Positions 1 through 8,841 are shown, counted from the first letter of the stretch. The stretch: 64,000 nucleotides of DNA from Niastella caeni (GCF_004834005.1 NZ_STFF01000002.1:682001-746000), one strand, 5' to 3'. Program-made: numbers and translations. The notes: generated by a model not told the origin, from the letters alone.

Positions 1-686
1 CCACCCTGTATATTTCAGGCGATGCTACCGAGGGCGGGGATGTGCTCACCAATGCACTGCCAATGAAAAAACTTAAAGATGGCGTATTTGAAATTTTCAC
101 TAAACTAAAAGCCGGCACGTATAAATTGGTTGATGGTAACAGCGGCTCGCCGAAACAATACTATCTCTATGAAGACAATGGTAATAAAACCATTGGCATG
201 AATGGGCAGACTACTTTCGCCGGCGCCGATAAAATAATGCGTATCCAGATAGATTTCAACAACCTCGCTGCTGCGCTCACGGAAGTAAGATCAGTACAGT
301 TATGGTATTGTGCAGGCAATACATTCTGGTTTACGCTTCCCTATGCCGGAAATGGTGTATGGAAATACAATAACCATACGATAAACTATACGCAAATGCC
401 GTGGGGCTTTGAACAACGGCATAAATATAAAATGGTCTTGAATGAAGGAAGCGGTGATAAAAACCTTTGGCTGAATTATGCTTCGAGCGATAGTCCCGAC
501 CAGGAGGGGCAACATCCGCATACCGTGGTTTACAAAACCATCAATATGGAGCGGAATGATGACAGTCAGTGGGACTGGAGCTGGAAATTTGACCGTACCT
601 ATTTAACACAGGGCAGTGTAGCCGATTTCTGGGTTTCCCTGCGCGCCACCGATGCGGCGTATACGGTTAATTATCAGAAGCATTAA
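1..686 (+). CDS. SusE/SusF-like outer-membrane glycan-binding protein, C-terminal part
   Basis: The reading frame is open from base 3, so the gene starts before the window; about 227 C-terminal residues are present. The first visible segment, LYISGDATEGG, matches the start of the repeated beta-sandwich domain of SusE/SusF lipoproteins. A second such domain seems to follow from about residue 85 (SVQLWYCAGNTFWF). In this family the proteins are anchored to the cell surface and bind glycans next to a SusC/SusD transporter. The GH76 enzyme 94 bp downstream on the same strand fits a polysaccharide-utilization locus. The visible domain pattern and neighbour support the family; the glycan specificity is not readable. 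Confidence 0.7.
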   Translation, partial: TLYISGDATEGGDVLTNALPMKKLKDGVFEIFTKLKAGTYKLVDGNSGSPKQYYLYEDNGNKTIGMNGQTTFAGADKIMRIQIDFNNLAAALTEVRSVQLWYCAGNTFWFTLPYAGNGVWKYNNHTINYTQMPWGFEQRHKYKMVLNEGSGDKNLWLNYASSDSPDQEGQHPHTVVYKTINMERNDDSQWDWSWKFDRTYLTQGSVADFWVSLRATDAAYTVNYQKH

Positions 687-765
687 GGCAACTAGGCAAC
701 TAGGCATAAAGGCAACGAGGAACCAAGGGGCCGCATTGTATCATTGCCTCGTTCCCGCGATGCCT
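685..765. repeat. Word-repeat array with fold-back arms
   Basis: The left arm (685-720) repeats the word GGCAACTA/GGCATA/GGCAACGA. The right arm (742-765) contains CATTGCCTCGTTCC and GATGCC, roughly the reverse complement. It lies between the SusE-like stop and the GH76 start and may act as a weak hairpin in the transcript. It belongs to the class of locus-specific word arrays seen across this window. Confidence 0.5.
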
Positions 766-779
766 AAAAAATAAACACT

Positions 780-1937
780 ATGAATAAAAGACATTTCTCT
801 CTACTATGGTATATTCCAACTGCATTATTGATATGCATTTTATCCTGCTGTTTAAAACAAAAACCAGATGATCCGCCGCCGCCGGAGGAAAACAAGCCAA
901 CGGCCACGTATAACTGGCCGGCAATTGCCGATTCGGCCGAACGGTCGCTCAATTATTTCTGGTCTGCATCGGGTAAATATTATTTTACATCCAACGCCAG
1001 TTCCGATTGGGGGCAATACTGGCCCAATGCGCATGGCCTTGATGTGTTGGTAGATGCCTACCTGCGCAATCCTTCCGCATCCTTGAAATCCCAAATGCTC
1101 GACCTGATCGGCGGCGTAAAGGCAAAGAACGGCAACACCATGATCAATTATTATTACGACGATATGGAGTGGATGGCCCTGGCCTGTTTACGCGCTTATA
1201 ACGCAACCGGGGAAATGAAATTTAAAGAGGCGACGGACCTGTTATGGAATGACATTAAAAATGGATGGAGCAGCGACCTGGGTGGCGGTGTCTGGTGGCG
1301 AAAAGACAATTCTTCGAAAAATACGCCCTCCAACATGCCGGCTGCGATCCTGGCCGCCCGGTTGTATAAAAAATTCAATAAGGCCGAAGACCTGCAATGG
1401 GCGCAAAAGATCTACGATTGGCAGAAACAGGTTTTGTATGAGGCTTCCAGCGGGTGGGTGTATGATAACATCGACAAGACCGGTGCCAAAAACACCACCT
1501 GGAAATTTACTTATAACCAGGGTACTTTTTTAGGAGCAGCGCTTGAATTGTTTCTGATCACCGGTAACAACAATTACCTGAACGATGCCTATAAGGTTAC
1601 AGACTATACACTGAACAGCGGTTTTTTGACAAACAACGGCGTGCTTAAAGATGAAGGTGGCGGTGATGGCGGTTTGTTCAAAGGGATCTTTATCCGTTAT
1701 TTCACCCGTTTGATCATTGATGGCAGTATCGATGCAACGAAGAAAACAGCGTATCTGAATTTTATTACCGGCAATGCCACTACATGTTGGAGCAAAGGGA
1801 CCAATAAGAACCTGGTGTTGTTTGGCAGTGCGTGGGATAAAGTGCCGGGCAATACCACTGATTTGACCATACAGTTGAGTGGCATCATGTTATTTGAAGC
1901 GATGGCGGAGCTGAAAAAAATGAATTTGGTGGAGTGA
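780..1937 (+). CDS. GH76 alpha-1,6-mannanase-type lipoprotein
   Basis: 385 residues. The N-terminus has a hydrophobic stretch ending in ILSC at residue 23, a lipobox, followed by a Pro-rich tether (DPPPPEE), so the mature protein is probably a surface or periplasmic lipoprotein. The body matches glycoside hydrolase family 76, which cuts alpha-1,6-mannan backbones: the paired aspartates in YYYDDMEWMAL (residues 127-128) are the catalytic signature, and the Trp-rich GGGVWWRKD segment and several WAQKIYDW-like helices fit an (alpha/alpha)6 barrel. The length is normal. It follows the SusE-like gene and precedes an AraC regulator on the other strand, pointing to a mannan-use locus. Family assignment is firm; the exact substrate is inferred. 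Confidence 0.85.
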   Translation: MNKRHFSLLWYIPTALLICILSCCLKQKPDDPPPPEENKPTATYNWPAIADSAERSLNYFWSASGKYYFTSNASSDWGQYWPNAHGLDVLVDAYLRNPSASLKSQMLDLIGGVKAKNGNTMINYYYDDMEWMALACLRAYNATGEMKFKEATDLLWNDIKNGWSSDLGGGVWWRKDNSSKNTPSNMPAAILAARLYKKFNKAEDLQWAQKIYDWQKQVLYEASSGWVYDNIDKTGAKNTTWKFTYNQGTFLGAALELFLITGNNNYLNDAYKVTDYTLNSGFLTNNGVLKDEGGGDGGLFKGIFIRYFTRLIIDGSIDATKKTAYLNFITGNATTCWSKGTNKNLVLFGSAWDKVPGNTTDLTIQLSGIMLFEAMAELKKMNLVE

Positions 1938-1962
1938 TACCTGCGGGTTGAACAGATCTGTT

Positions 1963-2847
1963 TCAAATCGTATTCACAGATTGGTGTTGTTTGCGATAGC
2001 TGTTGGGTGTTGAACCGGTTACTTTCCTGAATATTTTCGAGAAGTGCGGCAGACTATCGAAGCCGGTTTCCGAAGCAATTTCACTATAAGGCATATTAGT
2101 GGTGGTAATAAGATACTGTGCCCTTTCGATCCTTTTTTCATGGATGTAATGAAGCGGCCGTACACCTGTATATTTTAAAAACTCGCGTGAAAAATAATCC
2201 GGGTGCTGGTTGACTCTTTTTGCAAGCTGCGCCACAGTCAGGGGCTGTTTCAAATGCATTTGAATATAACTCATTACATCCAGCATCTTCGATGGTATGG
2301 GTTGCGATTGTGGTAACGGTGATGGAGACGCTGGTAAGAACCTCGAAAGAAGTTGCAAAAGGATACCCTGTGTTTCCATATAAAAAGCATCGCTTTGACG
2401 GTTATTCAGTTCCTGGTATTCCTTGTAATAAACATTCTTTTCATATACTTTAGGGTTATCGGACCGGTTGATGCCCCTGCCAGGATTTATATGCAGGAGC
2501 CTTTTGAAATTCGCTATGTCGAGCTCCGAAGCTTTCAATTTCACCAGCGTTCTGTTATTTTGGAAAAGCGAAATGCCATCGGGCGACTCTTCAAAAAACT
2601 GGATGAAATATTGGCTCAGATAAGAAGGGCATTGCATGTTGAAGATGGTAAAGCTGGGAATAAGATAAATATAGCCTGGCTCTAATTTCAGTTTCTGGTG
2701 CGCACCTGATATGAAGCCTTCCCCTTCATCAATATAATACAGCCGGTAATAGGGGCTTATTACATGTTTGTAGTTCCATTTCTGATCCAGGCGAACATGA
2801 TCTACGTTCAATAAAGAAAATGAATGCCTTAATAGTCTTCTATTCAT
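1963..2847 (-). CDS. AraC-family transcriptional regulator
   Basis: About 294 residues from the chosen ATG (MNRRLLRH); an upstream ATG would add nine hydrophobic residues that look non-native. The N-terminal half is cupin-like (YYRLYYIDEGEGFISG), the usual ligand-sensing part. The C-terminal ~100 residues carry two helix-turn-helix motifs (LTVAQLAKRVNQHPDYFSRE and YSEIASETGFDSLPHFSKIF) ending in the conserved TPNSYRK. It converges on the GH76 gene with 25 bp between stops. Regulators of this type often control adjacent sugar-use genes; that link is inferred from position. Confidence 0.88.
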   Translation of the reverse strand: MNRRLLRHSFSLLNVDHVRLDQKWNYKHVISPYYRLYYIDEGEGFISGAHQKLKLEPGYIYLIPSFTIFNMQCPSYLSQYFIQFFEESPDGISLFQNNRTLVKLKASELDIANFKRLLHINPGRGINRSDNPKVYEKNVYYKEYQELNNRQSDAFYMETQGILLQLLSRFLPASPSPLPQSQPIPSKMLDVMSYIQMHLKQPLTVAQLAKRVNQHPDYFSREFLKYTGVRPLHYIHEKRIERAQYLITTTNMPYSEIASETGFDSLPHFSKIFRKVTGSTPNSYRKQHQSVNTI

Positions 2848-2893
2848 ATAAAGCAATAGGCATGTAAAATACAAAGAATTGGTCGGATTTGTA

Positions 2894-2924
2894 TAAAAAC
2901 AACCCCTGCGGTATTGCCGGGGTT
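2894..2924 (-). terminator. Rho-independent terminator for the 151-aa gene
   Basis: Read on the minus strand, AACCCC and GGGGTT form a 6-bp stem with a 12-nt loop, followed by GTTTTT. It sits downstream of the minus-strand gene ending at 3094 and before the AraC gene. Confidence 0.6.
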
Positions 2925-3093
2925 CACTATTAAAAATCGTTAAACACCTTTCGTGAAATGAAATGACCAGATCGTTTAACGGTAAACACTTTTTATATAA
3001 TGAAGAAATGGATTGAATGTAAGAACAGGGCTCAACGTTTTAGGTGTAAGGAAAGATGCGTACAGAAAAAATGCCCATGAAAATTCACTTTAA

Positions 3094-3549
3094 TCACTTT
3101 GTTTTACTTCTTTTCATAAGTACAAAACCATGAAGATACTCACAGGCATTAGAAAATATTTCTTTATGCGTATCGCTCATAGTGTAGGAGGTTCCAGCCT
3201 CTATTACATATACGCCAAAGTGAAGCGACTTCTCCCAGCCATCAGAAACCGCCGCTATGGTCTTTTTAGATTTTATTGTATTCACTTTCAGTTCATGCAT
3301 CATTTTTAGGATTTCGGTGCGGTCGGGATCTGTCATCGCAAACACGCCTGTTTGGGGAACGCTGATCCCAGGTTGTATTGTATAAATACACGAATCGTAG
3401 GAAAATTTAAATTTAGTTGTGCTAAAGGAATAAGTAATGGTAAAATCTTTTGTCCAGGTTTTTGGCAATTCAAACTCGTTCATAGGTACATTATTAATGT
3501 TAAGGTGATTTAAAACGATGAACAGGTAGGGTACAAGAAAACTGATCAT
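3094..3549 (-). CDS. Hypothetical protein, 151 aa
   Basis: No family recognised. The ATG start at 3549 gives a hydrophobic first 20 residues (MISFLVPYLFIVL) without a clear cleavage site; a start at MNEFELPKTW (3483) is equally possible and would give a soluble 129-residue protein. The rest alternates beta-like stretches (FTITYSFSTTKFKFSYDSCIY) with a helix (DRTEILKMMHELKV) and ends in a basic tail. A terminator lies about 170 bp downstream. Coding is supported by length, lack of overlap and terminator placement. Confidence 0.5.
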   Translation of the reverse strand: MISFLVPYLFIVLNHLNINNVPMNEFELPKTWTKDFTITYSFSTTKFKFSYDSCIYTIQPGISVPQTGVFAMTDPDRTEILKMMHELKVNTIKSKKTIAAVSDGWEKSLHFGVYVIEAGTSYTMSDTHKEIFSNACEYLHGFVLMKRSKTK

Positions 3550-4077
3550 AACTTGTTGTTTTTTATTGTAATACCATTATGATGCAGCCATTGGCTAAAA
3601 TGCATAAACGTGCTCCGATAAGTGCTTAATATTTTAGCTGGTTTTTATTTTTTTTATCAATTTAGCACCGTGTTTATGACCCGGTAAAACAACTAAGATA
3701 CGTGTCTTCAATTATACATCGCACCTTATTACACGATAAAATATTTCAATTCCTCATTTTTTAGACTGGTTATAGTTTTTTTTACTGCAAAAGTGAAATC
3801 GAATGGTTGTGATGACTATTTTTTAAAATTTTGTATCCTAATAAGATTGCAAAAGCCATATGAATAAGTCTGCCGTATTAACCAAAGGTGAATAGACGCA
3901 CATGATCTGTATGCCGGGAATATCAAAGGAAAAAAATAGACGAATTTCTCAATGATATGATCCAGGAAAGCAAACTGGAAACAGTATTCGCTGAAGCGTA
4001 AATGTAATATGATTATTTTTAATGTTATCTTCTTGTTACTTCCTTATCAACAAAGCATTAACTCTGTGGCATGATAA
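3550..4077. other. Gene-poor AT-rich stretch with a possible gene remnant
   Basis: No intact ORF. Around 3860-4002 short open segments such as DEFLNDMIQESKLETVF appear after stop codons and frame breaks, which looks like the tail of a decayed small gene, but it is too short to assign. Confidence 0.3.
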
Positions 4078-4106
4078 TTGCCAAATGCAGCAGCGAATTA
4101 ACTTTG
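4078..4106 (+). promoter_or_regulatory. Bacteroidota-type promoter for the 137-aa secreted protein
   Basis: TTG at 4078-4080, an 18-nt spacer, then TAACTTTG at 4099-4106. This matches the primary sigma consensus of Bacteroidota (TTTG, 17-23 nt, TAnnTTTG). The start codon follows 58 nt after the -7 box. Confidence 0.5.
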
Positions 4107-4164
4107 TGCTGTAAACGAAAAAACAAGATTGTTTGCCTTCCATAGTAACAATAAACGTTAATAT

Positions 4165-4578
4165 ATGAGCAAGACAAACATCCGCATCAACCAATTAATC
4201 AGCGGCCTTTTATTAGTAGCTGCAATCACCTGCACTTCATTTGTATATGCAACGCCAGGTCATGATGGCGATAAAACAAAAGCAGCACAAATGGAAGTTA
4301 GCATGGCGGGTTCTACCGATGTGGAAATACTGGTTGAAGTAAAAGTTTCCAATGCAGAAGCAAAAAGACTGATACTGGTTATTGAAAACGAACGTGGCGA
4401 TGAGCTGTTCAGAAAGGAAATTGATAAAGCAGGATTCCATTCAAGATTAAGATTTCCCAAAGACAATTATATCAGTGAGTATACGATTAAATTGAAAGCC
4501 GGAAACAAACCGGTGGAGCAATATAAGATAGCCACAACATCGAGGATGGTGGAAGATATTACGATATCGAAATTGTAA
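4165..4578 (+). CDS. Small secreted protein, 137 aa
   Basis: The N-terminal signal peptide has a basic start (MSKTNIRINQ), a hydrophobic core (LISGLLLVAAITCTSFV) and a probable cut after YA (residue 30). The mature ~105 residues are beta-rich (VEILVEVKVSNAEAKRLILV, YTIKLKAGNKPVEQYKIATT) and resemble a single Ig-like or C-terminal sorting-domain fold of the sort common in Bacteroidota secreted proteins, but no named family is certain. The gene is monocistronic: it has its own promoter upstream and a strong terminator 19 bp after the stop. Confidence 0.6.
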   Translation: MSKTNIRINQLISGLLLVAAITCTSFVYATPGHDGDKTKAAQMEVSMAGSTDVEILVEVKVSNAEAKRLILVIENERGDELFRKEIDKAGFHSRLRFPKDNYISEYTIKLKAGNKPVEQYKIATTSRMVEDITISKL

Positions 4579-4596
4579 TAACATTTGGAAGCCTAT

Positions 4597-4639
4597 AAAA
4601 GAAAAAAGACCGTCATCATCGCACGGTCTTTTTTCTTTT
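4597..4639. terminator. Strong bidirectional terminator
   Basis: A perfect 17-bp inverted repeat (AAAAGAAAAAAGACCGT and its complement) with a 9-nt loop. Its A-run and T-run flanks make it work on either strand, ending the 137-aa gene and isolating the decayed gene on the minus strand. Confidence 0.9.
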
Positions 4640-4659
4640 ATGTCATTATCCCCTTCCCT

Positions 4660-5316
4660 TTATTTATTTTTCTGATCTTTTACTACTGCAAGAATGTCCT
4701 TAGACTTGCTTTTCTTTTCCTCAAGTGGGGTCAGCATAGTTTCTATTTCCTTTCCTAACTCCTGTTCCAGTTCTTCAATGGTTGGCATTTCGGCTTTTAT
4801 TTGTTAGGCATTAATTCATATTCGGCTACACCCAAAGGCGTTTGAATTCCCTGATCTGATTGCCGACATAAGCAAATCCTTTTCCCAGTTCAAGCAAAAA
4901 TCTTTGGATATGTTTCGTTAAAGCCCTTTCAAGATCATGCTCATGTATTGGGGTTTCAATATCGGGGAAGTCAAAGATGTATGGATTTTTCATTGTTACA
5001 GTTGCAACTCTGCCTGATTTTCTGATAGTTTTGAATCGAAATTGGTGATAGCCTTCCCCTGCCGGTTATACAGACATGTGTCGATATTTACTTTAAGCAT
5101 ATTTTTGGTCCAACCATTTCTAATAACCTCTTTTGGGTAAAAAATACGCTCTTCCATCGTTTTTGCTTTATCAAGAAGTATAGTGTGGTGGGTCCAAGGT
5201 ATCTGGGAAAACAGCAACTGTTTATTGGCATTGGTTTGATTATCATCACTTTGTAATTCCGCAACCGTCGGTTGCGGAATTGAAGGGCCATCCCCGGCGG
5301 TACCGTCGGGGTTCAC
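4660..5316 (-). pseudogene. Decayed DUF1016 (YhcG-type PDDEXK nuclease) gene
   Basis: Three separate reading-frame pieces line up in order with the DUF1016 family. The piece at 4996-5316 carries SQIPWTHHTILLDKAK, NGWTKNMLKVNID and RQGKAITNFD from the N-terminal domain, then stops. A second frame gives NPYIFDF and RFLLELGKGFAYVG, the start of the nuclease domain. After an internal deletion of the catalytic core, a third and fourth frame give TPLGVAEYEL and KAEMPTIEELEQEL, the family's C-terminus. Frameshifts, the deletion and loss of the first ~100 residues make it non-functional. The upstream boundary is uncertain. Confidence 0.8.
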
Positions 5317-5400
5317 GATTAATGATAGCTTTTTTTGAACGGTGAAATGACTTGGATAGAGTAGGGGGGAAAGGAAGATGTGGTGCAGTCGTGTTTTCGT

Positions 5401-5450
5401 TTGTTAATTGCAATTGCCTATTGCCTTATTGCGCCATGATTGCGCCATCG
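5401..5450. repeat. ATTGCC/ATTGCGCC word array
   Basis: Successive words AATTGC, AATTGCCT, ATTGCCTT, ATTGCGCCATG and ATTGCGCCATC follow one another in the otherwise gene-free 5317-5585 stretch. Confidence 0.45.
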
Positions 5451-5612
5451 TCTTATTAATTTGTTAGTTTTAAGCAAATTAAATTGAGTCACATGCGCCA
5501 TGGAATCATTTGTTGTCAGGCCGTCATTAAACCTTACCGCTTTTTTTCAGTCCATAGCAGGCGATAGTGAGCATGGTAAGAGGCCATGGATAATTCGCTT
5601 AACCTGAATGCT

Positions 5613-6725
5613 ATGAAACTGTATGTTTTACTTTCTACACTGATTGTTATTGCATCATGCCAAAAAAGCAATGACCCCCCTCCTGTAAACGATAAGCCTC
5701 AACGACTTACCATTGAAGGCAAGAATATTAAAACACCAGATGGTAACGTCATTGAATTGCGCGGGGTAAACTGGGGATGGTGGGAGACCGCTCAACCCCA
5801 GGATGCAACAGAAGCGGTAGCAATGGGCGCCCGCGTTGTTCGTATGCCATTTCGGTGGTATTTTGGTGGCGACGGCAGTAATATCCGCCAAACCGATGCG
5901 CCGGGCCATATTAAACCGGAAGGATTGCAATTGCTGGACCAATACATCAACTGGTGTACAGAGCAGAAAATATGGGTGCTTTTGTTTGCCGGTTCCGACC
6001 AGGGCGCAGGCGATTCAACAGAAAACTATTGGACCAATGCATCCTTGAAAAAAGAGTTTATTGAAACATGGGAATTTTTGGTGCAACGGTATAAGAACAA
6101 GCCATACATAGCAGCATATGAATTGTTATCGGAACCACATCCCAAAAAGCCGGTAACAAATCAACAGGTAGTTTCCTTTTATGAAGATGTAATATCGGCC
6201 ATTCGTAAACACGATACACTCACTCCTTTGATGATTGGTCCCAACGACCATTACGATATCAACCTGTTGGAAGAATCCATCACCACCAAAGACAAAAAGA
6301 TCATCTACACGTTCAATTACTACCTGCCTACCGATTACATTAAACCCGATAAAAGAGAGCAGGCAGGACTGCCGATAGTTTCGTATCCGGGTTCCTATAA
6401 CGATTTTAATGGCAATGCTGTAAATCTTAATAAAGACTATTTAACGCAGATCCTTCAGCCGGCTGTGCAGTTCAGGAATAAGTATAACGTTCCCGTATTT
6501 GTAAACCAGATGGGTGCCCGAAGCCGTTGTCCTAATAACGTAAGTTATCTCACCGATGTATGTGATATCTTTTACCAATACCAGATCCCGTTTACCTACT
6601 GGACTTACCGTACAAATAGTGATCAATCAGAATACGGCATCTATTGGTTTAATAAAACAACCAATCAATACGTGTTCAAACCCGAACCGGCGGCAGTGCT
6701 CAGTGCAGCGTTTAAAAGAAAATGA
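5613..6725 (+). CDS. GH5-like (cellulase fold) lipoprotein, nucleophile position altered
   Basis: 370 residues from MKLYVLLS, chosen because it directly precedes the signal peptide with lipobox VIASC (Cys16); an upstream ATG adds nine residues. The body shows the GH5 TIM-barrel order: RGVNWGWW (residues 50-57), RVVRMPF (74-80), a helix-rich middle, the acid/base strand AAYELLSEPHP with Glu174, and FNYYLP. Two catalytic-site positions differ from typical GH5: the Asn before the acid/base Glu is Ser (SEP, not NEP), and the strand that usually holds the nucleophile reads PVFVNQMGA, giving Gln299 instead of Glu. It may be an inactive or binding-only member, or belong to a subfamily where Gln is normal. 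Confidence 0.72.
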   Translation: MKLYVLLSTLIVIASCQKSNDPPPVNDKPQRLTIEGKNIKTPDGNVIELRGVNWGWWETAQPQDATEAVAMGARVVRMPFRWYFGGDGSNIRQTDAPGHIKPEGLQLLDQYINWCTEQKIWVLLFAGSDQGAGDSTENYWTNASLKKEFIETWEFLVQRYKNKPYIAAYELLSEPHPKKPVTNQQVVSFYEDVISAIRKHDTLTPLMIGPNDHYDINLLEESITTKDKKIIYTFNYYLPTDYIKPDKREQAGLPIVSYPGSYNDFNGNAVNLNKDYLTQILQPAVQFRNKYNVPVFVNQMGARSRCPNNVSYLTDVCDIFYQYQIPFTYWTYRTNSDQSEYGIYWFNKTTNQYVFKPEPAAVLSAAFKRK

Positions 6726-6735
6726 GCAATGGAGC

Positions 6736-7323
6736 TTAATTAAATGAATCCCGGAATTGCAGGGGCGAAAGATTGGTTTTGCTTTTGAACAACTTGCTAA
6801 ATGACTGTGAATGCTCAAAGCCCAGTTCATACGCAATTTCACTGACTGTTAAATTGGTGGTCGACAATTTTTCTTTTGCCTTTTCAATAAGCTTATTGTG
6901 AATGTGCTGCTGGGTGCTTTGTCCGGTCAATACTTTTAATAAACTGCTTAAATAATTGGGCGATACGTTTAATGCGCTGGCTATGTATTGTACAGTTGGT
7001 AATCCCTTTTTTGCCAGCGTATCGCTATTGAAACAGTTTGCAAGAATCGCTTCGAGGCGATGGAGAATTTTATGATTGCTGATTTTGCGGGTAATGAATT
7101 GACGTTGATAAAATCTTACAGAATAGGTGAGCAGTAATTCAAGCTGTGCAATGATGATGTTCTGACTGAACTTGCCGATATTCGAACGATATTCCTGCTC
7201 GATGTTTTTAATAATGCCTGTAACTGTTACTTCTTCTTTTTCTGAAACAAACAAGGCTTCATTTACCGTGTAATCAAAATATTCGAATTGTTTTATTGTT
7301 TTCGCTAAAGGCGTATTCCATAA
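6736..7323 (-). pseudogene. AraC-family regulator lacking its N-terminal half
   Basis: The C-terminal ~190 residues of an AraC protein are intact (GLPTVQYIASALNVSPNYLS and LTVSEIAYELGFEHSQSFSK are the two helix-turn-helix parts). Upstream the frame continues through LWNTPLAKTIKQFEYFDY, which belongs to the middle of this family, and then runs into unrelated DNA at about 7321. There is no start codon in the right place; only an internal TTG at 7254 could start a 172-aa piece. The cupin half is missing because of the deletion described in the neighbouring entry. Confidence 0.75.
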
Positions 7324-7373
7324 AAAAATGGCTTACTGATGTTTCCTAACGAACCTGTAACGACTATTTTCAT
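7305..7373 (-). pseudogene. 5' end of an NAD(P)-binding (NmrA-like SDR) gene
   Basis: ATG at 7373 gives MKIVVTGSLGNISKPF, the typical first strand and glycine loop of NmrA/SDR-type NAD(P)H-binding proteins, then leaves the family and stops at 7305. It is cut at the same point where the AraC remnant begins in another frame, so one deletion removed the rest of this gene and the start of the regulator. Confidence 0.7.
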
Positions 7374-7498
7374 GATTGCTGTTTTTTTTGATATTGCAAA
7401 GTTTGCAACTATCAGAAAACAGTTGTAGCCTGATCTACTGTTGTTGTAGTCGAAAAGGGGATTTTTGTTAAATGGCAGTAAACAACAACCGCCAGGTT

Positions 7499-7933
7499 TC
7501 AACTCGCCCTCGTCCACGTCGTCGTTCTTCCGAACGCCGAGATGCCCACGTAGCCGCGGATCTCCAGTTTATCTCCTTTCAGTTTCATGTTGGAGCTGTA
7601 TGTTTTTCCGCTTTTAGGGTCATAGATCTCACCGTCATCCCACTTGCCGTCATCGTATGTAAACTCGGTTAGAATAACGAGGTTGAGGATGGGCCGGCTT
7701 CTTAAAGCTTCCGAACTGTTTTTCTTGTCTTTTTTAGGTGTTTTTCCATCAGCTTCATTGGGTTCTTTCAACCAAACGATCTTACCGTAGTATTTGCCGC
7801 CGGCTTTGTAGATCTGCACTTTCGCATCTTTTTCTGCGTTGAGCCAGTTGCCCACTACGGCATCGGCATTTTGAGAAAATGCCGGCTTCATACCGGCCAG
7901 TAAAATAAAAAGCAGGATTTTTACTATTTTCAT
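7499..7933 (-). CDS. DUF2147 secreted protein
   Basis: 144 residues, with a cleavable signal peptide (ILLFILLAGMKPAFS). The mature part fits DUF2147: VVGNWLNAEKDAKVQIY opening, GKYYGKIVWLKEPN, then KWDDGEIYDPKSGKTYSS and a closing GFRTTTW-like strand (FGRTTTWTR). Members are small periplasmic or secreted beta-barrel-like proteins of unknown function. A second ATG one codon upstream (7936) is possible. The 3' end runs close to the deletion scar, but the domain looks complete. Confidence 0.8.
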   Translation of the reverse strand: MKIVKILLFILLAGMKPAFSQNADAVVGNWLNAEKDAKVQIYKAGGKYYGKIVWLKEPNEADGKTPKKDKKNSSEALRSRPILNLVILTEFTYDDGKWDDGEIYDPKSGKTYSSNMKLKGDKLEIRGYVGISAFGRTTTWTRAS

Positions 7934-7997
7934 CATGGTATATTCGAATTTTTGAATGTTTCCTTTTACAAAAGCCTTTTTCTTAAAAAGAAATTGA

Positions 7998-8543
7998 ATG
8001 AATTACTATCCCCTGATCTGGCTTCTTTTTGCTGCAATTTTAATAATAACTTTTTTTAAAATTGATAAAAAAAGGAATAAAAAAAACAGTTTCACATTTG
8101 TTGCCTTTCTGATAATGGTTGCCTCACTGGCCTTTTTACCCAGACAAATATTTGGAAGATGGAACTCAATTTCGGAGTTGGATGGTAAAGTGATTTCAGA
8201 GATACGCCTGCAACCTTCCGAACCAGACTGGAAGGTTAATTTAGTGGGCAGGGATTTTATTATTACTGATAAAAAGCAAATCGACACCATTACGCAGCTA
8301 TTAAGAAAGGTAGAAGTGTATTCACCCAGCCATCCCCCAAGAATTTGGGAAACAAATATGGTTTTTATAACAACCTCCAAAGACACATTTAAAATAGAAG
8401 TTTTTAAAAGTAATGAATATAATGGTACTGTTATTAATGCTTTAAGCAGATGGAGAAAAGATGAGATCGGGAGTTTCCTGGAAAAAGTAACGAAGTACCG
8501 TCAGCCGGTATATAGCGATACTACAACCATGAAATTTGAGTGA
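7998..8543 (+). CDS. Hypothetical membrane-anchored protein, 181 aa
   Basis: Not recognised. Two membrane helices near the N-terminus (YPLIWLLFAAILIITFF, residues 4-20, and FTFVAFLIMVASLAFLP, 32-48) flank a short, very basic loop (KIDKKRNKKN), so the loop should be cytoplasmic. The remaining ~130 residues form a probable periplasmic alpha/beta domain (KVNLVGRDFIITDKKQID, MVFITTSKDTFKIEVF). It is transcribed divergently from the DUF2147 gene, with 60 bp between starts. Confidence 0.6.
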   Translation: MNYYPLIWLLFAAILIITFFKIDKKRNKKNSFTFVAFLIMVASLAFLPRQIFGRWNSISELDGKVISEIRLQPSEPDWKVNLVGRDFIITDKKQIDTITQLLRKVEVYSPSHPPRIWETNMVFITTSKDTFKIEVFKSNEYNGTVINALSRWRKDEIGSFLEKVTKYRQPVYSDTTTMKFE

Positions 8544-8699
8544 TCAATAGAGGGTTGAAGCCCGGCTCCTTAATGTCAAAGCATTATACGGCTCCCACGA
8601 TTTTTTCACTCTCTTTAAAGGCATTCTAATATTGTAAATTAGGCAAAACTGGGCGTATCATCCCGGGTAAGACCGGGGTGGCCTATTTTTATACTCCGA

Positions 8700-8790
8700 G
8701 TATTCTAAGTCGAAGGATCGAAGAGCATGCGGGTTTAAAGCATTGCGCGGGCCATGCTCTGAACGAAGTCGAAGGGGTGAAGTGCACTAT
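8700..8790. repeat. AGTCGAAGG-type intergenic repeat
   Basis: Two copies of an AGTCGAAGG word (8708-8716 and 8768-8776) flank a hairpin made of AGAGCATG (8722-8729) and CATGCTCT (8753-8760). The copy GCTCTGAACGAAGTCGAAGG resembles the widespread cttcgac/gtcgaagg intergenic repeats of many bacteria. A relative lies near 18.65 kb. Confidence 0.55.
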
Positions 8791-8841
8791 ATCGGATTAA
8801 TTGTTAAATTGCCATTTAATACAAAAAATTACCCCTTAACG

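Noticed and set aside
7305..7517. 70-residue ORF including the SDR start
   Set aside because: The first 48 residues are unrelated upstream DNA; only MKIVVTGS onward matches a family, and it is truncated.
8700..8790. Insertion-sequence end
   Set aside because: No transposase or target duplication; the pattern fits dispersed AGTCGAAGG intergenic repeats.
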